Shown here piece after piece: positions 1 through 6,093 of a stretch of DNA of 15,758 nucleotides. The position numbers and the translations under genes were made by a program. This DNA is from DRYM01 sp964526225 (lineage in GTDB: Archaea > Thermoproteota > Thermoprotei_A > EX4484-217-1), in the NCBI GenBank assembly GCA_964526225.1, contig CAZGLL010000032.1:1-15758 (forward strand), in the 5' to 3' direction. The notes under the pieces are model-generated. The model was given only the letters and a program-made list of their open reading frames with translations. It ran no database searches and was not told the DNA's origin. Each line of letters starts with the position of its first letter. Position 1 is the first letter of the stretch.

Positions 1-216
1 GTTATTCCTAAGGTTATAGTGAAAATGATGGCAAGTTATTATGGTGTAGATCCTGAAAATATTACGCATCTGGAGCTTCAATACTCTAATGGTGTAATAT
101 TCTTAACAATACCTAGTGGGGAGCCAGTAAGAAATATAGCATCAAGGTCAGCAAAAATAATAGTAGAAACGATTATGAAAAACCTGTTGCGGGGGAAGAG
201 GAAGAACGCAAATTAG
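1..216 (+). CDS. Partial hypothetical protein (5' end outside window)
   Basis: The reading frame is open from base 1 and ends at TAG 214-216, so the gene probably begins upstream of the window. The visible part is about 71 residues (first residues VIPKVIVKMM). If the gene did start here, GTG 19 or ATG 25 would be candidates, but no Shine-Dalgarno sequence is visible before them. The visible part has a beta-rich centre (LELQYSNGVIFLTI), then a helix, and a very basic tail (LLRGKRKNAN). A function cannot be named. It is followed 10 bases later by a two-helix membrane peptide and then a glycosyltransferase on the same strand, so it may share their transcript. Confidence 0.5.
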   Translation, partial: VIPKVIVKMMASYYGVDPENITHLELQYSNGVIFLTIPSGEPVRNIASRSAKIIVETIMKNLLRGKRKNAN

Positions 217-226
217 GCCATCTATC

Positions 227-418
227 TTGATTTTAATCTGGTTTTTCATCCTCCTCTTCCTCACCTTCTGGAATTTACATGCTCTTTCAAGGGTATCTCC
301 TTTAAGTTGGGAGGCTGTTGGACTTGTCTTCACCTATGTTTTCCTGTTCATAGTGTCTGTGATTGTTCTTTTACTTCTAATATTGGTTGCGCTTATTAGG
401 AAGAACTGTAATTTTTAG
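227..418 (+). CDS. Small two-helix membrane protein
   Basis: This is a 63-residue hydrophobic protein with two predicted transmembrane helices, at about residues 2-18 (LIWFFILLFLTF) and 30-57 (VFTYVFLFIVSVIVLLLLIL), and a short basic end. The start is weak: TTG 227 is the only reasonable initiator, and no clear Shine-Dalgarno site precedes it, so translation may depend on the gene just upstream. Its stop lies directly against the glycosyltransferase gene, which fits co-transcription. The role is unknown. A membrane partner for the neighbouring glycosyltransferase is possible but is inference only. Confidence 0.5.
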   Translation: MILIWFFILLFLTFWNLHALSRVSPLSWEAVGLVFTYVFLFIVSVIVLLLLILVALIRKNCNF

Positions 419-423
419 TGTTG

Positions 424-1014
424 ATGATTAGCGTAGTTGTTCCTTCGTGGTGTGAGCCTAGAGAGTATTTGCTTATGTGTTTACGTAGCCTAAATAGTCA
501 AAGTCTCGACAGGAGAAGTTATGAGATAATTCTTGTAGATGGTTGTTTAAACCCCGACCAGGAAGTTTACAGCTTAGCTGACAAGGTTCTTTACGCGCCA
601 AGGGGGAAGCTTCATGCAAGACATTTAGGAATAGTTAATGCTAGAGGGGACATTATTGTTTCATGCGATGCGGACACCATTTATCCTTATAACTACATTG
701 AGAAAATAACGGAGCCATTCAAGGACCCGGACGTTGTTGCTGTTGCCGGGACAGCATCGTGGGATCTTTTCTGGGATGTTCTAGCATACCCGGTGAAAAT
801 AGCTCACTACGGTAGCAGGCTTTCAGGACGTGCTTCAGCGTTTAGGAAATGGGCCTATTTTGCTGTTGGAGGATTTGACCTAACCGTGGACCAAGGCAAT
901 TGGAGGTTGCTTGAACTAGAGGAGGAAATAAGGTTCTACCGTAAGCTGAAACAGCTAGGTAAAGTAGTTGTTGTAGACACTAATGTTAAACATTTAGCAT
1001 GGGGTAGACATTAG
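424..1014 (+). CDS. Family 2 (GT-A) glycosyltransferase, short form
   Basis: The product would transfer a sugar from a nucleotide-sugar donor to an acceptor. The protein is 196 residues from ATG 424; GTG 418 is possible but the ATG gives the canonical GT2 beginning MISVVVPSW. The N-terminal Rossmann-like strand is followed by the donor-binding VDG (38-40), the metal-binding DXD signature CDADT (81-85), a GGF (149-151) and an acidic ELEEE (164-168) in the place of the usual catalytic ED region. It is shorter than most cellular GT2 enzymes and has no C-terminal membrane helices. The preceding two-helix peptide could supply membrane anchoring. Archaeal viruses often carry glycosyltransferases, thought to modify virion or host surface proteins; that role is inferred here. 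Its 3' end overlaps the convergent glycosylase-like gene by 4 bases. Confidence 0.85.
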   Translation: MISVVVPSWCEPREYLLMCLRSLNSQSLDRRSYEIILVDGCLNPDQEVYSLADKVLYAPRGKLHARHLGIVNARGDIIVSCDADTIYPYNYIEKITEPFKDPDVVAVAGTASWDLFWDVLAYPVKIAHYGSRLSGRASAFRKWAYFAVGGFDLTVDQGNWRLLELEEEIRFYRKLKQLGKVVVVDTNVKHLAWGRH

Positions 1015-1727
1015 GATTTCTTAAACAGCCTTGAAACATAGATTCTGGCAACACGGTACCTTCTATAGTCTTTTAGCTTAGGGAACACCCTGTAGAATCT
1101 TTCTTTCATCCATGCTGCAACATGCCACTGGCCAGGAGGCATACCTTCCGCAGCTGCTTCGTCCATAGCTATTCTCCACATTTCATCATATGATCTCCTA
1201 CTAACCTGCATTATTCTAAATCTTCTCCTAAACTCCTTACTATACGGATTAGTTATGCCGAATCGTTCAAACAACTTTCTAAACTCCGGCCTTTTCTTGA
1301 ACAAGTATCTTGCCAAATGAATGTCCACAACAGGTAATTCACAACCGCAGTCAAGAAGCGTCATGTCGATTCCTTTATATCCTAAATGTTTAACATCAAC
1401 TCCTTTAAGCTTAAACTCTCTCATCCTCTCCCTATCACAATACCTAATAGCGGGCTCCACTCTTCTAAACGTGTTTGCGTTTTCACAAATAGACACTAAA
1501 TGCGCTCTAGAAAGGCCGAAAGGCCGATACTCCGAATACTCTAAGGGGCACCATGCTTCTTCCGGGCTTGGAATATCAGATAGGAGCTTGTCAATAACCC
1601 TTCTATCACCGTCTACGGATCTTAAATTTGTATGGACAAATCCCATTACGAAGCCTTTCCACTTATCCTGCTCCTTAGCATGGTACATGTATTTTCTTCC
1701 AAGAATCCTCCAGTATCGTTCAACCAT
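1011..1727 (-). CDS. Probable HhH-GPD superfamily DNA glycosylase (Ogg-like)
   Basis: This protein has 238 residues. The segment at about 114-140 reads HLGYKGIDMTLLDCG, then PVVDIHLAR, which matches the helix-hairpin-helix plus downstream Asp arrangement of HhH-GPD base-excision glycosylases. In archaeal 8-oxoguanine glycosylases (Ogg2/AGOG type) the hairpin carries a Gly-x-Lys, with Lys as the Schiff-base nucleophile, and a following 'DxH' Asp completes the site. Here Lys118 and Asp135 would fill those roles. The arginine-rich C-terminal region (YRRYRVARIYVSRLFKKS) would suit DNA contact. The proposed activity is removal of oxidised bases from DNA. The start codon ATG 1727 follows directly after the stop of the upstream gene on the same strand, indicating an operon. 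The family call rests on motif reading alone, so a distant relative with a non-repair role is possible. Confidence 0.55.
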   Translation of the reverse strand: MVERYWRILGRKYMYHAKEQDKWKGFVMGFVHTNLRSVDGDRRVIDKLLSDIPSPEEAWCPLEYSEYRPFGLSRAHLVSICENANTFRRVEPAIRYCDRERMREFKLKGVDVKHLGYKGIDMTLLDCGCELPVVDIHLARYLFKKRPEFRKLFERFGITNPYSKEFRRRFRIMQVSRRSYDEMWRIAMDEAAAEGMPPGQWHVAAWMKERFYRVFPKLKDYRRYRVARIYVSRLFKKS

Positions 1728-2033
1728 TTAAGCTACCTCTCTGGCTGGCTTATGGATCCTTCTAGTATCTCTCTCAAAAACAAGTTTAATAGAGTCTCCA
1801 ACAACTAATGCACATATTTCATTATCGCACTCTATAATGTCTGGTTCTTTAACTACATCAGAATAGTTGACTGTTTTTTCCTTTTTGTAGCAGATATCTA
1901 CAATCCTATATTTTGGACCTTGAATTTGCAAGGCTATTTTACATGGAACCATATATCCTTCTTTTCTTATCTCGTTAATGAAGTATTTGACGTCATCAGG
2001 TAGTTTCGGCTCTTTAACTTCTGTTAGCCACAT
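1728..2033 (-). CDS. Hypothetical protein, 101 aa
   Basis: I do not recognise this protein. ATG 2033 (MWLTEVKEPKL) was chosen over an in-frame TTG at 2045 because GGAG at 2040-2043 sits about 6 bases before the ATG. The protein looks alpha/beta: an N-terminal helix (DDVKYFINEIRKEGY) is followed by several short strands, with Cys residues at widely spaced positions but no clear metal site. It is the first gene of a two-gene leftward unit with the glycosylase-like gene and follows the divergent TATA-rich promoter at 2046-2100. Confidence 0.6.
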   Translation of the reverse strand: MWLTEVKEPKLPDDVKYFINEIRKEGYMVPCKIALQIQGPKYRIVDICYKKEKTVNYSDVVKEPDIIECDNEICALVVGDSIKLVFERDTRRIHKPAREVA

Positions 2034-2045
2034 TTTTATCTCCAA

Positions 2046-2126
2046 TACTTAATGTGGAGCGGTTATATTTATATATACAATATAATATATAATATATTAG
2101 AAACACATGTATAGTGTTGTAAGGTG
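2046..2126. promoter_or_regulatory. AT-rich divergent promoter region
   Basis: Bases 2061-2100 are almost pure A/T with overlapping TATA-like words (TTATATTTATATATAC, then TATAATATATAATATATTAG). Read leftward, the TATATATAAATATAA word at about 2063-2077 is placed to start transcription near 2041-2045, just before the gene starting at 2033. Read rightward, the words at 2083-2097 would serve the RHH gene at 2134, whose Shine-Dalgarno AAGGTG is at 2121-2126. The divergent arrangement beside an RHH gene suggests that this gene controls its own promoter; that is inference. Confidence 0.6.
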
Positions 2127-2133
2127 TCAACCT

Positions 2134-2265
2134 ATGGGGTACCATACAGTATATTTAACTAAAGAGTTGGAAACATTGGTGGAAATTTACAAGAAGAAAA
2201 CCGGTAAATCGTTCACTAAAATTGTTCAAGAGGCTCTAATGGAGTATTTAACTACCCATATCTAG
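2134..2265 (+). CDS. Small ribbon-helix-helix (CopG/Arc-like) DNA-binding protein
   Basis: This is a 43-residue protein with the RHH plan: a strand (YHTVYLTKE), helix A (ELETLVEIYKKKTG) and helix B (SFTKIVQEALMEYLTTH). RHH proteins dimerise through the strand, which enters the DNA major groove, and usually act as repressors at short inverted repeats. ATG 2134 was chosen because AAGGTG at 2121-2126 is well placed; an in-frame ATG at 2107 would add nine residues. The gene lies between a divergent promoter and the strong promoter of the next gene, so autoregulation and control of its neighbours are plausible. The tail of the gene contains ATATCTAGA (2258-2266), nine bases of the palindrome seen at 13089-13100. 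Confidence 0.8.
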   Translation: MGYHTVYLTKELETLVEIYKKKTGKSFTKIVQEALMEYLTTHI

Positions 2266-2321
2266 AAAGGTTTATATAGTATATGGTAATATATTATATC
2301 TCGGAGAACTAAAGAGGTGAT
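2265..2321 (+). promoter_or_regulatory. Promoter and Shine-Dalgarno for the 2327-3955 gene cluster
   Basis: GAAAGG followed by TTTATATA (2271-2278) is a good archaeal BRE/TATA pair, predicting a start of transcription near 2300. The strong Shine-Dalgarno GAGGTGAT at 2314-2321 lies 5 bases before ATG 2327. This looks like one of the strongest conventional promoters in the window and would drive the three overlapping genes downstream. Confidence 0.65.
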
Positions 2322-2326
2322 TAAAC

Positions 2327-3115
2327 ATGAGTGAAGAGGAAAAAATTAAATGCGAAATATGTGGCGAAGAATTCGACCCAGACGAAATAGTATTCATAAC
2401 ACCCGATGGTGAATACGAATACCCTTACGGTACAGATGGATTAGCAATATGTGAATACTGTCTTGAAGGAGAAGAATCCTATCCTGTGGCTAGGGTTACA
2501 ATAGGGTATAAGGGATATAAACTGCCTGTTCTAACACTTTACGGGCACTTCTACTTTGTTGCGGAAGACGACATACCCAGCGATATTTATGATGAAGTAA
2601 TGCCGATAATACATGAAATCGCAGATGAACTTCACGAAGCTATTAGATGGGTTCATGTTGATCCTTGGAGAGGCTATTACGACATTAGCTCGGATAAGCT
2701 AAGTAAATGGGTTCTCGTAGCTGATGACTGTATTTTAGCGGGATCCGATGATGCTAGGGAGCTTGAGAAATTCGATGAGGAACTTAGGAAAATAAGTGAG
2801 GATCTAGGACTAGTCTGGGCCAGAGCAATACTGACAACTTCTAACCTGTTCTCTGCTGGCTATTACTTCTTAGTGAAGAAGGTTAAGGATCCATTGAAAA
2901 CGTTAGCTCTAATGGCTAAGGTTCCAGAGTTAAAAGCCAAGTACAGGGATTGGAACAGGTTTGTAATAACGGCCTTAACCGGTAAGACAAGAGTTGAAGA
3001 ATTTGATGAAAAAGACAGGTACATTGTGGAGTTTGCTAATAGAGTTTTCGTCAAAGGTGAAAACCCTGAAGAAGTTTTCAAGGATATTGAAAAGAAAATA
3101 AGAGGTGGTAAGTAA
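2327..3115 (+). CDS. Hypothetical protein with N-terminal Cys4 zinc site, 262 aa
   Basis: I do not recognise a named family. The N-terminus has two CxxC pairs (C9/C12 and C42/C45) in an acidic context (IKCEICGEEFDPDE and AICEYC), consistent with a treble-clef or zinc-ribbon knuckle. The middle has a striking WVHVDPWRGYYDI segment (about 108-120) and mixed alpha/beta content, and the C-terminus is a charged helical stretch (EEVFKDIEKKIRGGK). The overall charge is acidic. It is the first of three translationally coupled genes, its TAA overlapping the next ATG by one base, behind a strong promoter. That position suggests an early or abundantly made product, but no function can be inferred. Confidence 0.75.
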   Translation: MSEEEKIKCEICGEEFDPDEIVFITPDGEYEYPYGTDGLAICEYCLEGEESYPVARVTIGYKGYKLPVLTLYGHFYFVAEDDIPSDIYDEVMPIIHEIADELHEAIRWVHVDPWRGYYDISSDKLSKWVLVADDCILAGSDDARELEKFDEELRKISEDLGLVWARAILTTSNLFSAGYYFLVKKVKDPLKTLALMAKVPELKAKYRDWNRFVITALTGKTRVEEFDEKDRYIVEFANRVFVKGENPEEVFKDIEKKIRGGK

Positions 3116-3324
3116 TGGCGCCAACAATATACCATTTAATACCTCTTTTTAAAGCCTCGGCAATAGTTAAGATACTTGGTTCCGGCGAAAAGAAAGTCAT
3201 CAAGATCGTTGACAGTCATGGAACATTAATGGAAATAGGCTATGGTAATGGAAAAGTAGTTGTCTACCTTAGAAACGACTACTATGCGAAAATCGAGGAA
3301 GAGGTGAGAAAGAATGAGGCGTGA
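3115..3324 (+). CDS. Small hypothetical protein, 69 aa
   Basis: This protein has 69 residues and is probably a small beta-rich domain (strands around AIVKILGSG, KKVIKIVDS and GKVVVYLRN) ending in a short acidic/basic helix (IEEEVRKNEA). It is translationally coupled on both sides: the start overlaps the upstream stop by one base (TAATG), and its end overlaps the next gene by 11 bases. I do not recognise the family. The compact beta fold and the coupling suggest a partner subunit of the flanking proteins. Confidence 0.65.
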   Translation: MAPTIYHLIPLFKASAIVKILGSGEKKVIKIVDSHGTLMEIGYGNGKVVVYLRNDYYAKIEEEVRKNEA

Positions 3325-3955
3325 AACCAGATGGTACAGGTTAAAGCCAAGAGTAATAGTTAACATCAGGAAACTCAAAGAAATATGTGAAGAAGGCGCT
3401 TACAAGGGGGTATTCTTAAACTATGATGGTATTGAGGCTGATAAGGATCTTAGCGTTAATGAAGGAATAATAACCGTTGCTTTCGGAACAGCTTTCGGTG
3501 GTAGGCCAGTTCACGAGTGGAGGTTCCACTATAAGTACAGGGTTCATAAAGACGGTGTTAAAGCATCATTAACACATTGGAAGCTTGAAGAATGGCATAC
3601 CGAGTCACCTAATACTCTTGGATTTGCCTTATTCTTCCCTGAAGCAGTAAGGCCATTCTGGACAAGTATCGGGGAAGCAAGAGCTATGGCCCATGAGAAA
3701 GCAGTATCTGTACTACATAAGCTAAGTAATGCCAAGAAGGTTAGGACCAAGTTTGGTTGGCTATGGGATTTCCAGCTAGAAGAAGTGAAGGGATGGATTA
3801 AATCAGGGTTAAAGGTTGTCCATTATAGGTGTAGGAACTGTGGCCAACACGCCTACGCTACAGGGTTTAGAGGGTTCTGCAGCAACTGCTTAAGTTCCAA
3901 CGTTGAAGTAACCGATGTAACTCTTGAAGACCTAAAAATACTTGAAACCAAATAA
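3314..3955 (+). CDS. Hypothetical protein with C-terminal zinc ribbon, 213 aa
   Basis: The C-terminal part carries YRCRNCGQ (C173/C176) and GFCSNC (C189/C192), a compact Cys4 zinc ribbon. The rest (1-165) is alpha/beta with many aromatic residues (HEWRFHYKYRVH, FALFFPEAVRPFW, FGWLWDFQ) and a helix (IGEARAMAHEKAVSVLHKL), and has no motif I can name. ATG 3314 lies inside the end of the previous gene, behind GAGGTGAG (3300-3307), a clear Shine-Dalgarno. It is the last gene of the 2327-3955 coupled set. Zinc ribbons in archaeal virus proteins often serve in nucleic-acid binding, but that is only a possibility here. Confidence 0.75.
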   Translation: MRRETRWYRLKPRVIVNIRKLKEICEEGAYKGVFLNYDGIEADKDLSVNEGIITVAFGTAFGGRPVHEWRFHYKYRVHKDGVKASLTHWKLEEWHTESPNTLGFALFFPEAVRPFWTSIGEARAMAHEKAVSVLHKLSNAKKVRTKFGWLWDFQLEEVKGWIKSGLKVVHYRCRNCGQHAYATGFRGFCSNCLSSNVEVTDVTLEDLKILETK

Positions 3956-3972
3956 CCTTTTTTATTTATTTC
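3956..3972 (+). terminator. T-rich putative terminator
   Basis: The short gap after the stop at 3955 is CCTTTTTTATTTATTTC. Archaeal intrinsic termination often needs only such a T-run on the coding strand. The next gene has its own strong Shine-Dalgarno (GGAGGTGAT at 3975-3983), so read-through is equally possible. Confidence 0.35.
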
Positions 3973-3988
3973 ACGGAGGTGATTGGAA

Positions 3989-4174
3989 ATGTCTCCTCCT
4001 ATCGAGAAAATGTATAGGAGAATGATTTTAGCTAACCTTAGGAACGCTATTAAGAGGAGAAAGGAGATTATGAGTAATCCACTGTGGTTTATAAACCCTA
4101 GAAATCTGGTAGAAATAATCTATTTAAACAGCACAATAAGAGAGCTATACAGCTATGTTAGAAAGTCCAAGTAG
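3989..4174 (+). CDS. Small basic helical protein, 61 aa
   Basis: The protein is 61 residues, rich in Arg/Lys and mostly helical (MYRRMILANLRNAIKRRK, then ELYSYVRKSK). ATG 3989 was chosen because a near-perfect Shine-Dalgarno GGAGGTGAT ends 5 bases before it; a TTG at 3983 overlaps that site. The charge suggests nucleic-acid or acidic-partner binding, and no family is recognised. Its last 17 bases overlap the 3' end of the convergent 156-residue gene. Confidence 0.65.
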   Translation: MSPPIEKMYRRMILANLRNAIKRRKEIMSNPLWFINPRNLVEIIYLNSTIRELYSYVRKSK

Positions 4175-4628
4175 ATTTTTTCCATTTACCGTATGGTGTA
4201 TATCCTTTCTGTAGTGATTCAACCATTTCCCTTGTACCTATGATGAAGAAGTTTCCTCCTCCACCTACGAAAACCGCTTCTTGCTCAGCTGTTTCAGCAG
4301 CTTCTGCTATTGCTTCAGCTATTTTTCTGGCTTTTTCCCTGTCGGTGCATCTATGGGCGCTCATAATGTATTTTACCGGTTCGCACTCCGTTTCTCCTCT
4401 TGGATTAATCCAGCATCCATAACCATCCCATTCCGTTGTTCCACCATATTCTTCAGCAAGAACTTTTCTAATTTTCTTAATTGCCTCCGGGCATTTAGGA
4501 CATTCCGAAGGAAATACAATATGGAAAACATCCATAAAGCAGATTCTACCGGGAATTCTCTTCAACCATTCGTTAAGAGCATCCCTTACAAATATTTTCT
4601 TAATCCGGCCTATAATACCGTCAGGCAT
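4158..4628 (-). CDS. Hypothetical alpha/beta protein, 156 aa
   Basis: No confident family. Features seen are an N-terminal basic amphipathic segment, an ECPKC pair (C43/C46), and a core reading VLAEEYGGTTEWDG, then GCWINPRGE, then a strand (VKYIMSAH), a long Ala/Glu helix (KARKIAEAIAEAAETA) and a final strand QEAVFVGGGG. This order, helix, GGTT/GxW turn, strand, helix, 'QE-A-V-hydrophobic' strand, is reminiscent of small ferredoxin-like domains such as the DUF3574 type, a weak resemblance from memory. Second gene of a leftward pair, 16 bases after the RHH gene. It overlaps the convergent 61-residue gene at its 3' end. Confidence 0.65.
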   Translation of the reverse strand: MPDGIIGRIKKIFVRDALNEWLKRIPGRICFMDVFHIVFPSECPKCPEAIKKIRKVLAEEYGGTTEWDGYGCWINPRGETECEPVKYIMSAHRCTDREKARKIAEAIAEAAETAEQEAVFVGGGGNFFIIGTREMVESLQKGYTPYGKWKKSTWTF

Positions 4629-4644
4629 TTAGGACCCCAAAATA

Positions 4645-4860
4645 TTATTTTCTCCTATTGTTTTTAGTTTTTTCTTCTTCTCTCATAAGCTCCGATATAA
4701 TGTATGCTACGTACGGTGCTTTCGGAAGAATTAGTCTAAGAAGTTTAACCAGAAACCTCACAGTTTCACTGTTCGATTCGAAACCTGCAACCTTCTTGAC
4801 AGAGTAAATGTACTGCATGTCGGACTCGTCGAAGAAAACCTGAACCCTTGTCTTCGCCAT
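4645..4860 (-). CDS. Ribbon-helix-helix DNA-binding protein, 71 aa
   Basis: An RHH plan is visible: basic strand (KTRVQVFFDES), helix A (DMQYIYSVKKVAGF), turn FESNSE, and helix B (TVRFLVKLLRLILPK), followed by a charged tail (REEEKTKNNRRK). Such proteins dimerise and repress promoters through inverted repeats. ATG 4860 is preceded by GGTGGGAG. Just upstream lies the inverted repeat TACTCTA-AC-TAGAGCA (4877-4892), so autoregulation and control of the divergent 76-residue paralogue genes is a natural inference. It heads the operon with the 156-residue gene. Confidence 0.75.
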   Translation of the reverse strand: MAKTRVQVFFDESDMQYIYSVKKVAGFESNSETVRFLVKLLRLILPKAPYVAYIISELMREEEKTKNNRRK

Positions 4861-4876
4861 AGCTGTACTCCCACCA

Positions 4877-4910
4877 TACTCTAACTAGAGCATAAGAAGT
4901 ATAAAAACCC
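4877..4910. promoter_or_regulatory. Divergent promoter with palindromic operator
   Basis: CTCTA-AC-TAGAG (4879-4890) is a perfect 5-bp inverted repeat, extended on one side to TACTCTA. Next to it, GTATAAAAA (4899-4907) is a rightward TATA box, predicting a start near 4928-4931 and supporting ATG 4940. Read leftward, TTTTTATAC serves the RHH gene. The operator lies between the TATA box and the RHH gene. The TACTCTA half-site recurs at 12492-12498. Confidence 0.55.
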
Positions 4911-4939
4911 ATACCCATATGTTTAAAACGGTGGCACAT

Positions 4940-5170
4940 ATGAGTGAAGCAAGAAAAGCTTTAAGAGCGGCTGTTAGAGGAGCATGGGATACAGATCCAA
5001 ACCTAATAGCAATACAGGATGAATTAACAAAGAAAGGATATAACCTACTTCACGACGGTTACAAGGAGTGTGTAACGAAGGGAACAAAGCCAATAAAACA
5101 ATGCTACAGAGACGTTGCTAGCGCTAAGAAACTTAGCGAAGAATATCGTTCAATATGGGGTGCTAAATAA
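4940..5170 (+). CDS. Tandem paralogue 1, two-cysteine helical protein, 76 aa
   Basis: This protein has 76 residues from ATG 4940, preceded by GGTGG. An in-frame ATG at 4919 would lie upstream of the predicted transcription start. It is a helical protein with conserved blocks: an N-terminal basic helix with Trp, a GYKEC around the first Cys, a second Cys in KQCYRDVAS, and a terminal EYRSIWG. The next gene encodes a protein of the same length with the same layout, so this is a recent tandem duplication. I do not recognise the family. The two invariant cysteines could form a disulfide, as is common in thermophilic virus proteins, or help bind metal. Confidence 0.7.
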   Translation: MSEARKALRAAVRGAWDTDPNLIAIQDELTKKGYNLLHDGYKECVTKGTKPIKQCYRDVASAKKLSEEYRSIWGAK

Positions 5171-5183
5171 AGGGGTGTAAGCC

Positions 5184-5414
5184 ATGGCCGAGTCCTTCCG
5201 TAAAGAATTAAGATCAAGAGTAAGATCACTATGGACTAGCGACGGCTTCGAAATACAGGAAGCACTTAAGGAGAAGGGAAGAGCACTGCTAAAGGCAGGG
5301 TACAGGAAGTGTGCTGAGGAAGTTCCTGGCAAAGACTATCCAGCATGTCTAAGGAAGGTTGCTAGCGAGAAGAACATTTCAAGAGAATACAGGAGTATCT
5401 GGGGAACTGTATAG
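5184..5414 (+). CDS. Tandem paralogue 2, two-cysteine helical protein, 76 aa
   Basis: This is a paralogue of the preceding gene and is also 76 residues. Shared elements are the basic N-terminal helix with Trp (RSRVRSLW), LLKAGYRKC, the second cysteine (ACLRKVAS) and the identical C-terminal EYRSIWG. The DNA is also locally identical (GTTGCTAGCG in both). ATG 5184 has AGGGGTG at 5171-5177 about 6 bases upstream, and the gap after paralogue 1 is 13 bases, so the pair is almost certainly co-transcribed. The function is unknown; a small virion or DNA-binding protein is possible. Divergence outside the conserved blocks suggests the two copies have specialised. Confidence 0.7.
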   Translation: MAESFRKELRSRVRSLWTSDGFEIQEALKEKGRALLKAGYRKCAEEVPGKDYPACLRKVASEKNISREYRSIWGTV

Positions 5415-5465
5415 GGTAGTTAAACTATTGGCGATTACACCTTAGAGTTCAATTTATTTTTTCCT
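5415..5465. terminator. Convergent intergenic region with T-run
   Basis: This is the short spacer between the rightward paralogue pair and the end of the leftward operon. TTTATTTTTTCC (5453-5464) is a T-rich stretch that could terminate rightward transcripts. No hairpin worth noting is seen. Confidence 0.3.
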
Positions 5466-5735
5466 TCTTAAATATTTGCTTACGATTTCTTTGTCTACGA
5501 AATCTGTTACTTCGTGAACTATTTTAACTAGCTCATTCTTAGGTACTCCAAGTTTTCGAGCTATTTCATCTACTGAAGCTTTTCCTTCAACCCTTAGCCT
5601 AAGGGTTTTACGGCAGAAGTCCGGATCTATTTTAGGGTTTATTCTGCGAACTATTTCGCAGACACCGTACTCTATGGTTTCAACTACCGCCTCGCATGTA
5701 GGGCATTCTTTAAGGGTTTTGGACAAGTCCTTCAT
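5454..5735 (-). CDS. Hypothetical Cys-containing protein with possible HTH, 93 aa
   Basis: ATG 5735 (MKDLSKTLK) was chosen because it forms an ATGA overlap with the upstream stop and AGGTG lies about 6 bases before it; a GTG three codons earlier falls inside that site. It has CPTC (C11/C14) plus C26 and C41 that could complete a metal site, then ASVDEIARKLGVPKNEL (about 54-70), which has the spacing of a helix-turn-helix, and a basic tail (KYLRRKK). A small DNA-binding regulator is plausible but unproven. It is the last gene of the long leftward operon. Confidence 0.6.
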   Translation of the reverse strand: MKDLSKTLKECPTCEAVVETIEYGVCEIVRRINPKIDPDFCRKTLRLRVEGKASVDEIARKLGVPKNELVKIVHEVTDFVDKEIVSKYLRRKK

Positions 5736-5911
5736 TCTATACACCTGTAGTCCTTAGCTACCTTCCTTATAAGCCTTAACGTGCTAAGCCAATCCTTCCA
5801 AGGAGGGGTGAACAAGATTTCAGGTTTCGCCTTAGCTACTGTTACCAGGTCTTTTTCGAACTTCCCTATTGCCTTCCTTAGTACTTCGCAGATTTCTTCT
5901 TTCTCAGCCAT
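5732..5911 (-). CDS. Small helical protein, 59 aa
   Basis: This protein has 59 residues from ATG 5911 (MAEKEEICEVLRK). A TTG at 5929 is an alternative, but GGAGGT at 5922-5927 better fits initiation downstream of it. The protein is all-helical, with an N-terminal acidic helix, a proline break (FTPPWKDW) and a C-terminal helix (LRLIRKVAKDYRCIE). It overlaps its upstream neighbour by about 34 bases and the downstream one by 4, so it is tightly coupled. No family is recognised. Confidence 0.55.
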   Translation of the reverse strand: MAEKEEICEVLRKAIGKFEKDLVTVAKAKPEILFTPPWKDWLSTLRLIRKVAKDYRCIE

Positions 5912-6093
5912 TTCTCCAAATACCTCCAATTATATTTCATAAACTTATCTAAATCAACTTTACCCTCAACCAAACTGTGAGCAGCAAAGTCTACAAAAAT
6001 GTAGGCTGGGTGTTTCCTAAATAATGGGTGGAAAATGGAGTCTATGATTTTGTTTAAAACGTATTTATTTCTTAGCTTTCTCCGTTGTTTCAT
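5878..6093 (-). CDS. Small basic protein, 71 aa
   Basis: This protein has 71 residues from ATG 6093; GGAGAG lies about 8 bases upstream, and TTG 6096 is the only alternative. It has an Arg/Lys-rich start (MKQRRKLRNKYVLNK), a hydrophobic-aromatic centre (FHPLFRKHPAYIFVDFAAH), and a basic aromatic end (YNWRYLEKWLRKKK). Nucleic-acid or membrane-surface binding would fit this composition. Its 5' end overlaps the upstream 224-residue gene by 29 bases. Not recognised. Confidence 0.55.
   Translation of the reverse strand: MKQRRKLRNKYVLNKIIDSIFHPLFRKHPAYIFVDFAAHSLVEGKVDLDKFMKYNWRYLEKWLRKKKSAKY

Noticed and set aside
148..333. Minus-strand 61-codon frame near the left end
   Set aside because: It overlaps two plus-strand genes that lead into the glycosyltransferase; no motif, promoter or Shine-Dalgarno.
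4240..4667. Plus-strand Ser/Phe-rich open frames opposite the 156-residue gene
   Set aside because: Composition is that of a complement of Ala/Glu-rich coding sequence; no start signals.
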